From: Terriglobia bacterium | GTDB taxonomy: Bacteria > Acidobacteriota > Terriglobia > Terriglobales > Acidobacteriaceae | DNA: 64,000 bases | NCBI GenBank assembly: GCA_020073385.1 | Contig: JAIQFH010000001.1 | Span: 62,001 to 126,000, forward strand | Direction of reading: 5' to 3' | In this document: piece by piece, positions 35,790 through 44,163 of the stretch | Position numbering within the stretch: position 1 is the first letter of the stretch | Layout of the letters: every line of letters starts with the position of its first letter | Notes under the pieces: generated by a model | The model's database searches: none | What the model was told of the DNA's origin: nothing | What the model saw: the letters and a program-made list of their open reading frames with translations, nothing else | Made by a program: the position numbers and the translations under genes

Positions 35790-37693
35790 TGGCGGCGCGT
35801 ACGCCCAACTTCGAGATCTCCCACGCTGCCTTCCGGCAGCTACCGAAGCTTGTGGGCGTCCTGGCGGTCACTCTGCTCGCCATCGCGGCCAGGCCCGCTT
35901 CCAAGCAGTCCGGCGCACTTTTAAAAGAGCACTACCTATCGCCCATCGAGATGGCGTTTTCCCCGGCCGGGCATGTGCTCTACGTGGTGTGTCAGGACAG
36001 CGATGAAGTGCGCGTTGTCGACGCGGACTCCGCTAAGGTCGTCGGCAGCATCCACGTGGGCCACGTTCCGCGCGGCATCGCTCTCTCGCCCGATGCCCGC
36101 CGGCTCTACGTGACGAACGCCTGGTCGGACACGGTCTCTGTCATCGACACCACCTCTCGAGAAGTCGTGCAAACTCTGCCCACAGGATTTGAACCAACGG
36201 GAGTGGTCGCGGACAAATCCGGAGCAACTCTATACGTCGCGAACCGTCTCAGCAGCGACATCTCCGTGATCGATCTCACGAGCGGCCAGGAGATCAAGCG
36301 TCTGCTGGCCGGACGCGGCGCCAGCTATCTTGCTCTCTCGCCGGATGGCAAATGGATCTATTGCACACACATCTATCCGAATCCGGGAGCGATTCGCAGC
36401 GAGCCGGACTCGGAGATCACGGTCATCGATACTTCCACGCGCAGAGTGGTCGACCGCAAGCCTCTTCATAATGTGGCAGGGTTGTTTCATGTAGCGTCCT
36501 CGGCCGACGGCAAACTTGTTGCGGTTGCGCAACTCAGACCGAAGAACCTCATTCCTCTTGCCCACGTGGAACACGGAGCAGTCTTCGGCGATTCGCTGAC
36601 GTTATTCGGAGACGACGTCGGCAGCCCTGTCCAGATTCCGGTCGATGAGCTTGATCGTTACTACGCCTTGCCCTGGGGCGTAGCGATCACGCCGGACAAG
36701 TCGAAGATCTTTCTGACCACGGCTGGGTCTCAGAGCGTGACGGCCATTGATGTACCTCAATTGCTCAAGACCGTCCGCGCGCGCCGCCAACCTTTCGCGA
36801 ACGATCTATCCGCCTCAGCCGAATACGTGACCGCAAGAATCCCCGTCGGCCACAACCCTCGCGGTCTTGCTCTCTCGCCCGATGGCAAGCGTCTATACGT
36901 TGCCAATCGACTCGACGACACCCTCAGCGTGATCGATGCCCGCACCGAGAAAGTGACATCCACCATTGACCTCGGCGGGCCGAAGAATGTCGACGCACTC
37001 CGCCGTGGCGAGCGCCTCTTCTATACCGCGGATTTCTCCTTCCAGGGACAATTCGGCTGCGCTAACTGCCATCTCGATGCCACGATCGACGGCTTGGAGT
37101 GGGATCTTGAGCCTGATGGCTTCGGAAAAGATATCGTCGACAACCGCTCGCTCGAGAACCTTGCCGGGACCGAGCCGTTCAAGTGGAACGGCGGCAACCC
37201 TGATATGCCGACTGAGTGCGGCCCGCGCACCGAGAAGTTCTTCTTCCGCTCGCAGAGTTTCACCCAGCAGCAACTCACTGATCTTGTGACCTTCGTCTAT
37301 TCGCTCCCCTATCGCCCGAACCGTTATCGATTGGCAAATGGGGAACTGACGCCGGCCCAGGAGCGCGGCAAGTCGATCTTCGAGAGAACAGCGACGAAGA
37401 GAGGTGCTGCAATTTCGGAAGCCAATCAGTGCACGTACTGTCACAGCGGACCGAAATACACCAACCAAAAGGAGATCGATGCCGGTACTGGCAAACTAAC
37501 CGACCGTTCTCCGGTGATCGACGTGCCCCAGTTGCCCAACGTCGCGTATTCAGCCCCATATCTCCACGATGGTTCTGCGAAGTCTCTGGAAGAAATCTGG
37601 ACCGTCTACAACCCCAAAGACACTCACGGCGTCACCAATGATCTGACCAAAGATGAATTGAACGATCTCATCGAGTATCTGAAAACGTTATGA
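35789..37693 (+). CDS. YVTN beta-propeller fused to a di-heme cytochrome c peroxidase-like module
   Basis: This 634-residue exported protein has an N-terminal YVTN/YncE-type propeller with repeats such as GIALSPDARRLYVTNAWSDT and LALSPDGKRLYVANRLDDT, up to about residue 400. A MauG/peroxidase-like module follows, with CANCH at about 424 and CTYCH at 548-552, and the family-typical LPNVAYSAPYLHDGS. A likely signal segment covers residues 20-36. It may take electrons from a substrate or partner protein and pass them to the respiratory chain. It overlaps the preceding stop (TAATG) and the next gene (ATGA). Confidence 0.83.
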   Translation: MAARTPNFEISHAAFRQLPKLVGVLAVTLLAIAARPASKQSGALLKEHYLSPIEMAFSPAGHVLYVVCQDSDEVRVVDADSAKVVGSIHVGHVPRGIALSPDARRLYVTNAWSDTVSVIDTTSREVVQTLPTGFEPTGVVADKSGATLYVANRLSSDISVIDLTSGQEIKRLLAGRGASYLALSPDGKWIYCTHIYPNPGAIRSEPDSEITVIDTSTRRVVDRKPLHNVAGLFHVASSADGKLVAVAQLRPKNLIPLAHVEHGAVFGDSLTLFGDDVGSPVQIPVDELDRYYALPWGVAITPDKSKIFLTTAGSQSVTAIDVPQLLKTVRARRQPFANDLSASAEYVTARIPVGHNPRGLALSPDGKRLYVANRLDDTLSVIDARTEKVTSTIDLGGPKNVDALRRGERLFYTADFSFQGQFGCANCHLDATIDGLEWDLEPDGFGKDIVDNRSLENLAGTEPFKWNGGNPDMPTECGPRTEKFFFRSQSFTQQQLTDLVTFVYSLPYRPNRYRLANGELTPAQERGKSIFERTATKRGAAISEANQCTYCHSGPKYTNQKEIDAGTGKLTDRSPVIDVPQLPNVAYSAPYLHDGSAKSLEEIWTVYNPKDTHGVTNDLTKDELNDLIEYLKTL

Positions 37694-38805
37694 AGACGAA
37701 ATCGTGGTTCGCACTGGCGCTGTTGGTTACCGCATCCTTGGCGGCTGCCCAGGACATGCCAATGTTCCGCTGGGAGAACTTCACCACTGCCAATGGCCTT
37801 CCCGACAATCACGTCTACTCCGTCCTGGTGGATGGCAATCGCATATGGGTGGGCACCGACAACGGGCTGGGTGTCTACGAGAACGGCATGTGGAAGACCT
37901 TCCGCCCGAACCCGGACTTAAAGGAACACAGCTTGGCTCATCAGGCCGTGCTCTCACTGGCGCTCGACAAAAATACTGGCGATGTCTGGGCGGGAACCAT
38001 GGGCGGCCTGAGCCGCATCTCGGCAGGCCGCATTGATACCTACACCCAGCTGAACTCCGGATTGAGCAACGACATCGTTTACGGAGTCGGAGTGCAGGGT
38101 GACTACGTATGGACCGCGACCGCGGCCGGGGCAAGCCGTCTGAACACCCACACCGGTCAGTGGTCCTTGTATAACGCCTTCAACACGCCCATGTACGAGA
38201 TCTGGACTTACTCCGTTAGCCCCGCCGAAGACAAGGTCTACTACGCAGTTTGGGGTGGCGGTGTTCTCGAGTATGACCAGAAGACCGAGCGCTGGAAAGA
38301 CTACAACGATCCTGACGGCGAAACTGAAATGGTCGTGATGAAAGACCAGGGACTGATTCATGAAATCACGACGTCGGTCAGCTACGTTGACAAGATCCTC
38401 TGGGTCGCGACGTACTTCGGTGCGAGCCGATACGACGGCCGCTATTGGCACAACTTCCTGCAGAAGGACAGCGGCCTGCCCAGCAATTTTCTAAACCAGA
38501 TCAAGGGCATCGACGCCGACCGCGCCTGGTTCTCTACCGACAAAGGCCTTGCGTATTACGACGGCACGAATTGGGCGGTATACCGTCCCGCTCTCGACAC
38601 GCATAAGCCCGAGATGCTGGTGCGTGACGCGACAGGAAACGAAAAGAAGATCGCAGTCCAGTCAGCCCCGTCGCACAACTACATCCTCGGCGTTGATTTT
38701 CAGGGAGACGATCTCTGGGTGGCGACAGCCCACGGCTTGAGTCACGGCATTCGCCAGAAGAGTTCAGCAGCAGTAGCTAAGGTTGTGAGCAGTGGAAAGA
38801 AGTGA
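37690..38805 (+). CDS. Exported two-component-regulator-type beta-propeller protein
   Basis: This 371-residue protein has a signal peptide (residues 1-20) and propeller repeats of the kind found in sensor-kinase periplasmic regions (WENFTTANGLPDNHVYSVLV, RIWVGTDNGLGVYENG, WFSTDKGLAYYDGTNWAVY). There is no kinase or DNA-binding domain, so it is a free-standing propeller. It overlaps the di-heme gene by ATGA. Its role is unknown; it could be a partner or binding platform for the heme proteins. Confidence 0.78.
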   Translation: MKTKSWFALALLVTASLAAAQDMPMFRWENFTTANGLPDNHVYSVLVDGNRIWVGTDNGLGVYENGMWKTFRPNPDLKEHSLAHQAVLSLALDKNTGDVWAGTMGGLSRISAGRIDTYTQLNSGLSNDIVYGVGVQGDYVWTATAAGASRLNTHTGQWSLYNAFNTPMYEIWTYSVSPAEDKVYYAVWGGGVLEYDQKTERWKDYNDPDGETEMVVMKDQGLIHEITTSVSYVDKILWVATYFGASRYDGRYWHNFLQKDSGLPSNFLNQIKGIDADRAWFSTDKGLAYYDGTNWAVYRPALDTHKPEMLVRDATGNEKKIAVQSAPSHNYILGVDFQGDDLWVATAHGLSHGIRQKSSAAVAKVVSSGKK

Positions 38806-38812
38806 ACATAGC

Positions 38813-38854
38813 GCCGGCGTCCCGCCGGCTGTCGTGAGGGCGTCTCGCCCTCAC
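38813..38854. repeat. Tandem palindromic intergenic element
   Basis: Two adjacent hairpins: GCCGGC-gtccc-GCCGGC (38813-38829) and GTGAGGGCG-tct-CGCCCTCAC (38834-38854). They lie just after the propeller stop, before the RidA-like gene. The form resembles REP-like units between genes and could also attenuate read-through. Confidence 0.6.
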
Positions 38855-38895
38855 ACTCGGCGGCGACCACGGCGACTGCAAGTTATCCAGGAGCC

Positions 38896-39384
38896 ATGAT
38901 TATGAATGTTCAGGAACTACTCGCAGAAGTAACCACCGCCCCAGTCGTAAAGCGGGCAATCACCAATCACTCCGCGCTGAACGAAGCCTACGACTACGGA
39001 AGCGCTTTCTCCCGCGGCATGCGGATCGATCTGAATGGGTTGACCATTCTCCTGATCTCGGGCACAGCGAGCATTGACGACCAAGGCTGCACCGTGCACG
39101 TCGGCGATCTGCGCGCGCAGATCCGCCGCACCTACCACAACATCACCCAGTTGCTGGCGTCCGAAGGCGCAACCTGGCACGACATCGTACGCACAACATG
39201 CTATCTGCGCGACATCGAGCGCGATTATGAGGCGTTTAACGAAGAGCGCACGGTGTTCTATAAGCAGCAAGGGTTGGATCCGTTACCGGCATCCACGGGC
39301 ATTCAGGCGATTCTCTGCCGCCCCGATCTGCTGGTCGAGATCGAAGCCATTGCTATGTTCCGTCGCGAATCGCCCGCGGAGTAA
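38896..39384 (+). CDS. RidA/YjgF-family protein
   Basis: This 162-residue protein of the RidA/chorismate-mutase-like fold has GTASIDDQGCTVHVGDLRAQ, RRTYHNITQLLASEGATWHD and a C-terminal CRPDLLVEIEAIAMF, where the Arg and Glu match the conserved carboxylate-binding pair. Members remove reactive enamines or act on small keto acids; some relatives act on chorismate. It follows the propeller operon after the hairpin element and has AGGAGCC before its ATG. Association with aroF upstream may be meaningful or chance. Confidence 0.8.
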   Translation: MIMNVQELLAEVTTAPVVKRAITNHSALNEAYDYGSAFSRGMRIDLNGLTILLISGTASIDDQGCTVHVGDLRAQIRRTYHNITQLLASEGATWHDIVRTTCYLRDIERDYEAFNEERTVFYKQQGLDPLPASTGIQAILCRPDLLVEIEAIAMFRRESPAE

Positions 39385-39401
39385 GACTCAGGAGAAGCGC
39401 C

Positions 39402-41300
39402 ATGCGCCTCGCATCCGTTGCCGTGATCGCTGCCGTGCTCGTGTGTGCAGGTTGGTCGCAGACCAGCGCACCCTGTGCGTGCGGCAAGAATCCTCCCGGT
39501 CCACCGCCAACGCGGTCACTGAAGCCCTACGCCGGCGCTGCTGAGGATCTGCGTCCATTTTCGAAGTTCACGACTCCTTACTACGAGTTCTATCAGGATC
39601 TGATCGAGTACAACGGGGCAGCTCGTGAGACTCCTGACGCCGATCTTAAGAACCTCAGCGAGGTTCGAATCGGTTTCCTGGCTCCGCTTTATGACCATCC
39701 CGATCAGGTGCTGGGCAACCGCATGCTAAATGGCGCGAAAATGGCAATCGACGAGGCGAATACCGCCGGTGGCTATGGCGGCAAGCCCTTTCGCCTCATC
39801 AGCCACAACGACTACGACAACTGGCAGATCAGTAGCGCCGGCACCGGCGTATCGAAAGATTCCGCCATTTGGGGCGCCGCGTCGAACGATGCCGTCCGCA
39901 TGATCTATGACGACAAGGTCTGGGCGATGTTCGGCTCGATCAGTTCAGAATCCACTCACATTGCTCTGCGCCTGACCTTGAAGGCCGAGACACCACTGGT
40001 GAACAGCGCGTCTACCGACCCCACCATTCCCGAAACCATCATCCCGTGGTATCACACTGTTCTTCAAGACGATCGCGTCCAAGGCTATACAATCGCCCGG
40101 CATATCTACACGGAACTCGGTCTCAAACGAGTTGCGATTCTACGGGTCAACGATCGTTACGGCCGCTTTGGAGTTCTGAAGTTTAAGGATGCCTCCCGCC
40201 GCCTCGGCCATCCGGTGGTGATCGAGCAGAAATTCATGCGGGGTGATGTCGATTTTCGTCACCAGCTTCAGGTGATTCAGGACTCCCGCGTCGATGCCGT
40301 CCTTCTGTGGACGGATATCGAACCCACTGCCATGATCCTGCAGCAGATGCAGGAACTCGGGATGAAGCAGCGGGTATTCGGCAGTCATCGTACGATTGGA
40401 GACGAACTTATCAAACTTGCAGGGGCTGCTGCCGAAGGCTTCGAAGCCGTTTTCCCCTACGATCCGACTCGCACCGACCCGCGCTGGCTCGAATTCAATG
40501 CCCAATACGAGGCCCGCTATCACGAGAAGCCTGACCATTTTGCGGCGCTGGCCTACGACCAGATGCGAATCCTATTGGACGCCATCTGTCGCGCCGGCTT
40601 GAACAAGGGTCGCATCCGCGACGCGCTCACTGGCCTGACCAGTTTCAAGGGCGTAACCGGCGACATGGTGTTCGACCCGAACTGCAAGAACGTTGCGCCA
40701 TTGTTTTTGGGGCAGGTACACAATGGACAGATCACTTATCGCCGCATCATGATGGAGAAACCCTACGCCCAGGTCGGAGAAGCCGGCGTTCAGTACGTTG
40801 GCCCATCTACGCCGGACCAGAGTGCAAGCGATTTGCGACTTGCCATCTTCGGCCCACGCGCGGACGAGGTGGTAAGATCGCCTGAAATTGCCAAGCTCCT
40901 CAGCGCTCTGAACGCAAACGGCCAAAAGTTTTCGCTCGTGTCGGTTTCTTCCGAGGCTGCATGGGGCAAGGCTTCCAATGACTTGGTGAATGCCGTATAT
41001 CAGGATCATGTGCTGGCTTTGATTGCGCTCGACCGAGCCTCCAGCCATCTGGCTGAGCAGATCGCGGTGAAGTCGTTCGTGCCAGTCGTCGCCATTTCTT
41101 CTGACCATGCGCTCACGACCACCAATATTCCCTGGATCTTTCGTCTTCCGGAGGGCACTTCGCTCGAGCAAGCGGTGAAAAGTCTTTCCGCTGCAATTGC
41201 TCAGGCGGGTCCGAACCGTTCCAGCGTTCGCGAGATTCTTGCTTCCGGAAAGTCCTTGGCAGGGGTTCGATTCGCATCGACCGGCGAACTCAAGGAATAG
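39402..41300 (+). CDS. Orphan exported solute-binding protein with a repeated type I lobe
   Basis: This 632-residue protein has a signal peptide (residues 1-20) and a LivJ-like periplasmic binding domain (VRIGFLAPLYDHPD, VWAMFGSISSESTHIAL, RVAILRVNDRYGRFGVLKF). A second half-copy of the first lobe lies near residues 530-590: YQDHVLALIALDRASSH and NIPWIFRLPEG mirror YDDKVWAMFGSISSES and IIPWYHTV of the main domain. No permease or ATPase gene is nearby, so ABC import is doubtful. YVTN propellers and stray binding proteins of this type have been noted near PQQ alcohol dehydrogenase systems. The ligand is unknown. Confidence 0.8.
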   Translation: MRLASVAVIAAVLVCAGWSQTSAPCACGKNPPGPPPTRSLKPYAGAAEDLRPFSKFTTPYYEFYQDLIEYNGAARETPDADLKNLSEVRIGFLAPLYDHPDQVLGNRMLNGAKMAIDEANTAGGYGGKPFRLISHNDYDNWQISSAGTGVSKDSAIWGAASNDAVRMIYDDKVWAMFGSISSESTHIALRLTLKAETPLVNSASTDPTIPETIIPWYHTVLQDDRVQGYTIARHIYTELGLKRVAILRVNDRYGRFGVLKFKDASRRLGHPVVIEQKFMRGDVDFRHQLQVIQDSRVDAVLLWTDIEPTAMILQQMQELGMKQRVFGSHRTIGDELIKLAGAAAEGFEAVFPYDPTRTDPRWLEFNAQYEARYHEKPDHFAALAYDQMRILLDAICRAGLNKGRIRDALTGLTSFKGVTGDMVFDPNCKNVAPLFLGQVHNGQITYRRIMMEKPYAQVGEAGVQYVGPSTPDQSASDLRLAIFGPRADEVVRSPEIAKLLSALNANGQKFSLVSVSSEAAWGKASNDLVNAVYQDHVLALIALDRASSHLAEQIAVKSFVPVVAISSDHALTTTNIPWIFRLPEGTSLEQAVKSLSAAIAQAGPNRSSVREILASGKSLAGVRFASTGELKE

Positions 41301-41441
41301 TCAGCCGTCACGTAAATATCGTTTTTGTTTCTCACGCTCCTGACTTAAGGATCGCCTGCCTTATCTAACAAACCGCTGCATCCTGCGTGGACTTAGTACA
41401 ATCTACATCCCGCGACGACTTTATTTGGACTGAGGAAAGCA

Positions 41442-41981
41442 ATGGGATTCGACCTGCAACCAACCACCGCCCTTCTCTCGCGCACGCCTTCCGCCCTTAA
41501 TGCCCTTTTACGGGATCTGCCGCAGACTTGGACGCTCGGCAACGAAGGCGGCAAAACGTGGAGCCCGTTCGACATTGTCGGCCATCTCATTCACGGAGAA
41601 CGTACCGACTGGATGCCGCGTGCACGAATCATCCTGCAGCATGGCGAGAACCGCGCGTTCGATCCGTTTGACCGGCTAGCCCAGGAACGAGAAAGTCAGG
41701 GCAAGTCGCTGGGAGAGTTGTTGGACGAGTTTGCTCGCCTGCGTTCCGAGAATCTTGAGGCCCTCCGCGCGATGAACCTGCAGCCAGAAGACTTCGATCG
41801 CCGCGGACGCCATCCTGCCCTTGGAGTCGTCACTCTTTCACAACTGCTGGCGACGTGGGCCGTTCATGACATGACCCATTTGCATCAACTATCAAGGGTG
41901 ATGGCCTATCAGTATCGAGAGGCGGTGGGCCCGTGGAGAGCCTACTTGGGAGTACTGCACTGCCAAGGCGACGGCGGCTGA
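41442..41981 (+). CDS. DinB/YfiT-like putative metalloenzyme
   Basis: This 179-residue helical protein of the DinB superfamily has the usual metal-binding histidines: HLIHGERTDW (first His) and WAVHDMTHLHQLSRVM (second and third). DinB-like proteins are often thiol transferases (bacillithiol or mycothiol type) or have no known function. It is a single gene, 141 bases after the solute-binding protein. Confidence 0.83.
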   Translation: MGFDLQPTTALLSRTPSALNALLRDLPQTWTLGNEGGKTWSPFDIVGHLIHGERTDWMPRARIILQHGENRAFDPFDRLAQERESQGKSLGELLDEFARLRSENLEALRAMNLQPEDFDRRGRHPALGVVTLSQLLATWAVHDMTHLHQLSRVMAYQYREAVGPWRAYLGVLHCQGDGG

Positions 41982-42045
41982 TCACAGTTCCTTCGCAAAT
42001 TCCCTCAGGGTCAATGCCCCCACGCTCTACGGGGATTTTGAAGAA

Positions 42046-42220
42046 TTTTGTGGAGACAGCCGCCTTCGGCTGTCCGGCCGCGCGAGCGGCCATCTTGCCA
42101 CTTGCGCAGAAATTCAATGCTGAGATGACGGATGGACTGAACGGGGAAGGGGCGTGCAGCGCAGGCCAAGAGAGTCGCCCTTCAGGCGAGGGACAGCCGA
42201 AGGCGGCTGTCCCCACAAAA
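42046..42220. repeat. Inverted pair of palindromic elements
   Basis: A 30-base unit at 42046-42075 recurs in inverted orientation at 42191-42220 with one mismatch (29 of 30). Each unit contains its own hairpin ACAGCCG-cctt-CGGCTGT next to a TTTTGTGG end. The 115 bases between them hold nothing recognisable. The arrangement is that of a BIME-like pair between the converging DinB and argA genes. Confidence 0.7.
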
Positions 42221-42224
42221 ATCT

Positions 42225-42773
42225 TTAGCTCGACCTCGTCGGCTCGCCGACATTCGGCGCCCATCCCTGCAGCTTCACCAGCCAGTTCGCCGGTTCCGGA
42301 AGGATGGCGAACTTGGGAAGATTTCCGCGCACCATCGCGACTTCGTCGCAGCAATGGAACCGCGGACACGCATGGCAGTCCTTATAAATCTTGTCTGGCA
42401 AATCTTCGCGCTGTGCGACTGAGAATCCCTGGCCTGCGAAGAAGTCCGGCTTGCGCGTGAACAGACAGATGCAATCTACCTGATGGCGTTTTGCCTCCGC
42501 CATCAGGGCCTTCACCAGGCGGCCGCCGCCCCCTTTTCCCTGAGCCCACGGCGCGACCGTAATCGAACGAATCTCGGCCAGATGCGTCCCGTAAAGGTGC
42601 AGCGCCCCGCAACCGATGATGCGCACGTCGTCATCTTCAAGAACGACAAAGTCGCGGACGTTCTCGCATATCTCCGGTAACGTGCGCGGCAGTAAAGTTC
42701 CATCACCCGAGTAGGCGCAGATCAGTTCGTGAATACTTTCAGCATCCGGCAAGATTGCTTTACGCGTGCGCAT
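42225..42773 (-). CDS. argA: Short N-acetylglutamate synthase-like GNAT acetyltransferase
   Basis: This 182-residue GNAT protein has IRSITVAPWAQGKGGGGRL (acetyl-CoA loop Q-G-K-G-G-G) and a Cys-rich end YKDCHACPRFHCCDE, which matches the short NAGS class seen alone or fused to argininosuccinate lyase. It probably makes N-acetylglutamate, the first step of arginine synthesis, for the argB and argC products of the same operon. The start at 42773 overlaps argH by 14 bases; a longer frame to 42914 lies wholly inside argH and is rejected. Confidence 0.8.
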   Translation of the reverse strand: MRTRKAILPDAESIHELICAYSGDGTLLPRTLPEICENVRDFVVLEDDDVRIIGCGALHLYGTHLAEIRSITVAPWAQGKGGGGRLVKALMAEAKRHQVDCICLFTRKPDFFAGQGFSVAQREDLPDKIYKDCHACPRFHCCDEVAMVRGNLPKFAILPEPANWLVKLQGWAPNVGEPTRSS

Positions 42774-44163
42774 GGACCTCCTCGCGAAGACACTCGATTT
42801 TCTTCCTGGCGGCCCCAATTGCCTGCCGCACCCGAGCTGGTGCTGTCCCGCCCGCAACATCATGAGCCGCCAGCACCGCGGGGAGTGTGATTGATTGCTT
42901 GAAGTCCTCGCCAAACGCCGGACTCAGTGATTGCAACTCCTGAAGGGACAAGTCCTTCAATTCGCAATTCCGCTCCAGGCACATCTGTACCGCTTTGCCA
43001 ATTCGTTCGTGCGCCAGCCGCGACGGCACGCCGCGCTCCACCAGATAAGTAGCCGCAGCCCAGGCGTTCATAAATCCGGATTGCGCGGCCTGTTGCATGA
43101 TCTCTGAATGGAATTCCACCGACTTTACCCATCCGGTAACGAGCGGGAGCATCTGCAGCAGCGTGTCCGCCGAATCGAATAACGATTCCTGCGTTTCCTG
43201 TAGATCCTTGTTATAGGCAAGCGGCAGCCCTTTTACCGCGATCATCAACGCTGTGGCATTTCCGACCACGCGTCCGCTCTTGCCTCGCACCAACTCCAGC
43301 AAATCCGGATTCTTCTTCTGCGGCATGGCGCTGCTGCCCGTGGAATAAGCTTCGGGCAGTTCCACAAAGGAGTACTCCTGCGACGAGAAAACGATCATCT
43401 CCTCCGCCCAGCGACTCAGATGCAATGCCAGCACAGACGACCCCTGCACAAACTCGATTGCGAAATCGCGATCACTCGTGGCGTCGATGCTGTTTTCCGT
43501 GGGAGCGTCAAACGCAAGCTTATTCGCCATCAAGCCGCGATCAAGGGGCAAAGTCGCTCCTGCGACTGCGCCTGATCCCAGCGGACAAACATTCAGCCGG
43601 CGGCGGCAATCCGCTAACCGGCCGGCGTCGCGAAGAAACATCTCGACGTAAGCCAGCAGCCAATGTCCGACGAGCACCGGCTCCGCCCGCTGGAGATGTG
43701 TGTACGCCGGCATTGCCGCATCCCCAGCCTGTTCTGCGCGGTCGACGAATGCGCTGCACATCTTGGCGATTTCTTCCTGCAGTTGATCGATGGCAGCGCG
43801 GACAAAGAGCCGCAGATCGGTAGCGATCTGCTCGTTCCGGCTGCGCCCGCTGTGCAGTTTGTATCCCACCTCGCCGATCATGGCGACCAGTTGCTTCTCG
43901 ACAAAGTGGTGGACGTCCTCCGCCTCATCGTCCTCGAAGAACGCCAGGGAGCCCAAAGCCTGTTTCCCAATCTGCTCCAGTCCCTGCAGAATGCTGATGA
44001 GTTCGTTGGCGGACAAAACTCCGGCATTTTTCAATGCCGTGGCATGAGCGCTGCTGGCCGCAACCTCGTACTTCAGCAGCCGCCGGTCAAAGCCGAAAGA
44101 CCGCTGCCAGCGCTCGAATTCGGAATTCAGCGGCTGCCGGAACCGCCCCGACCACATCTTCAT
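42760..44163 (-). CDS. argH: Argininosuccinate lyase
   Basis: This 467-residue cytosolic enzyme splits argininosuccinate into arginine and fumarate. It has the family signature GSSAMPQKKNPDLLEL, the N-terminal MWSGRFRQPLNSEFERW and SGRSRNEQIATDLRLF. Length is normal for ArgH. It overlaps argG by ATGA upstream and the short argA by 14 bases downstream, an order that resembles the natural ArgH-ArgA fusions of other bacteria. Confidence 0.95.
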   Translation of the reverse strand: MKMWSGRFRQPLNSEFERWQRSFGFDRRLLKYEVAASSAHATALKNAGVLSANELISILQGLEQIGKQALGSLAFFEDDEAEDVHHFVEKQLVAMIGEVGYKLHSGRSRNEQIATDLRLFVRAAIDQLQEEIAKMCSAFVDRAEQAGDAAMPAYTHLQRAEPVLVGHWLLAYVEMFLRDAGRLADCRRRLNVCPLGSGAVAGATLPLDRGLMANKLAFDAPTENSIDATSDRDFAIEFVQGSSVLALHLSRWAEEMIVFSSQEYSFVELPEAYSTGSSAMPQKKNPDLLELVRGKSGRVVGNATALMIAVKGLPLAYNKDLQETQESLFDSADTLLQMLPLVTGWVKSVEFHSEIMQQAAQSGFMNAWAAATYLVERGVPSRLAHERIGKAVQMCLERNCELKDLSLQELQSLSPAFGEDFKQSITLPAVLAAHDVAGGTAPARVRQAIGAARKKIECLREEVHAHA

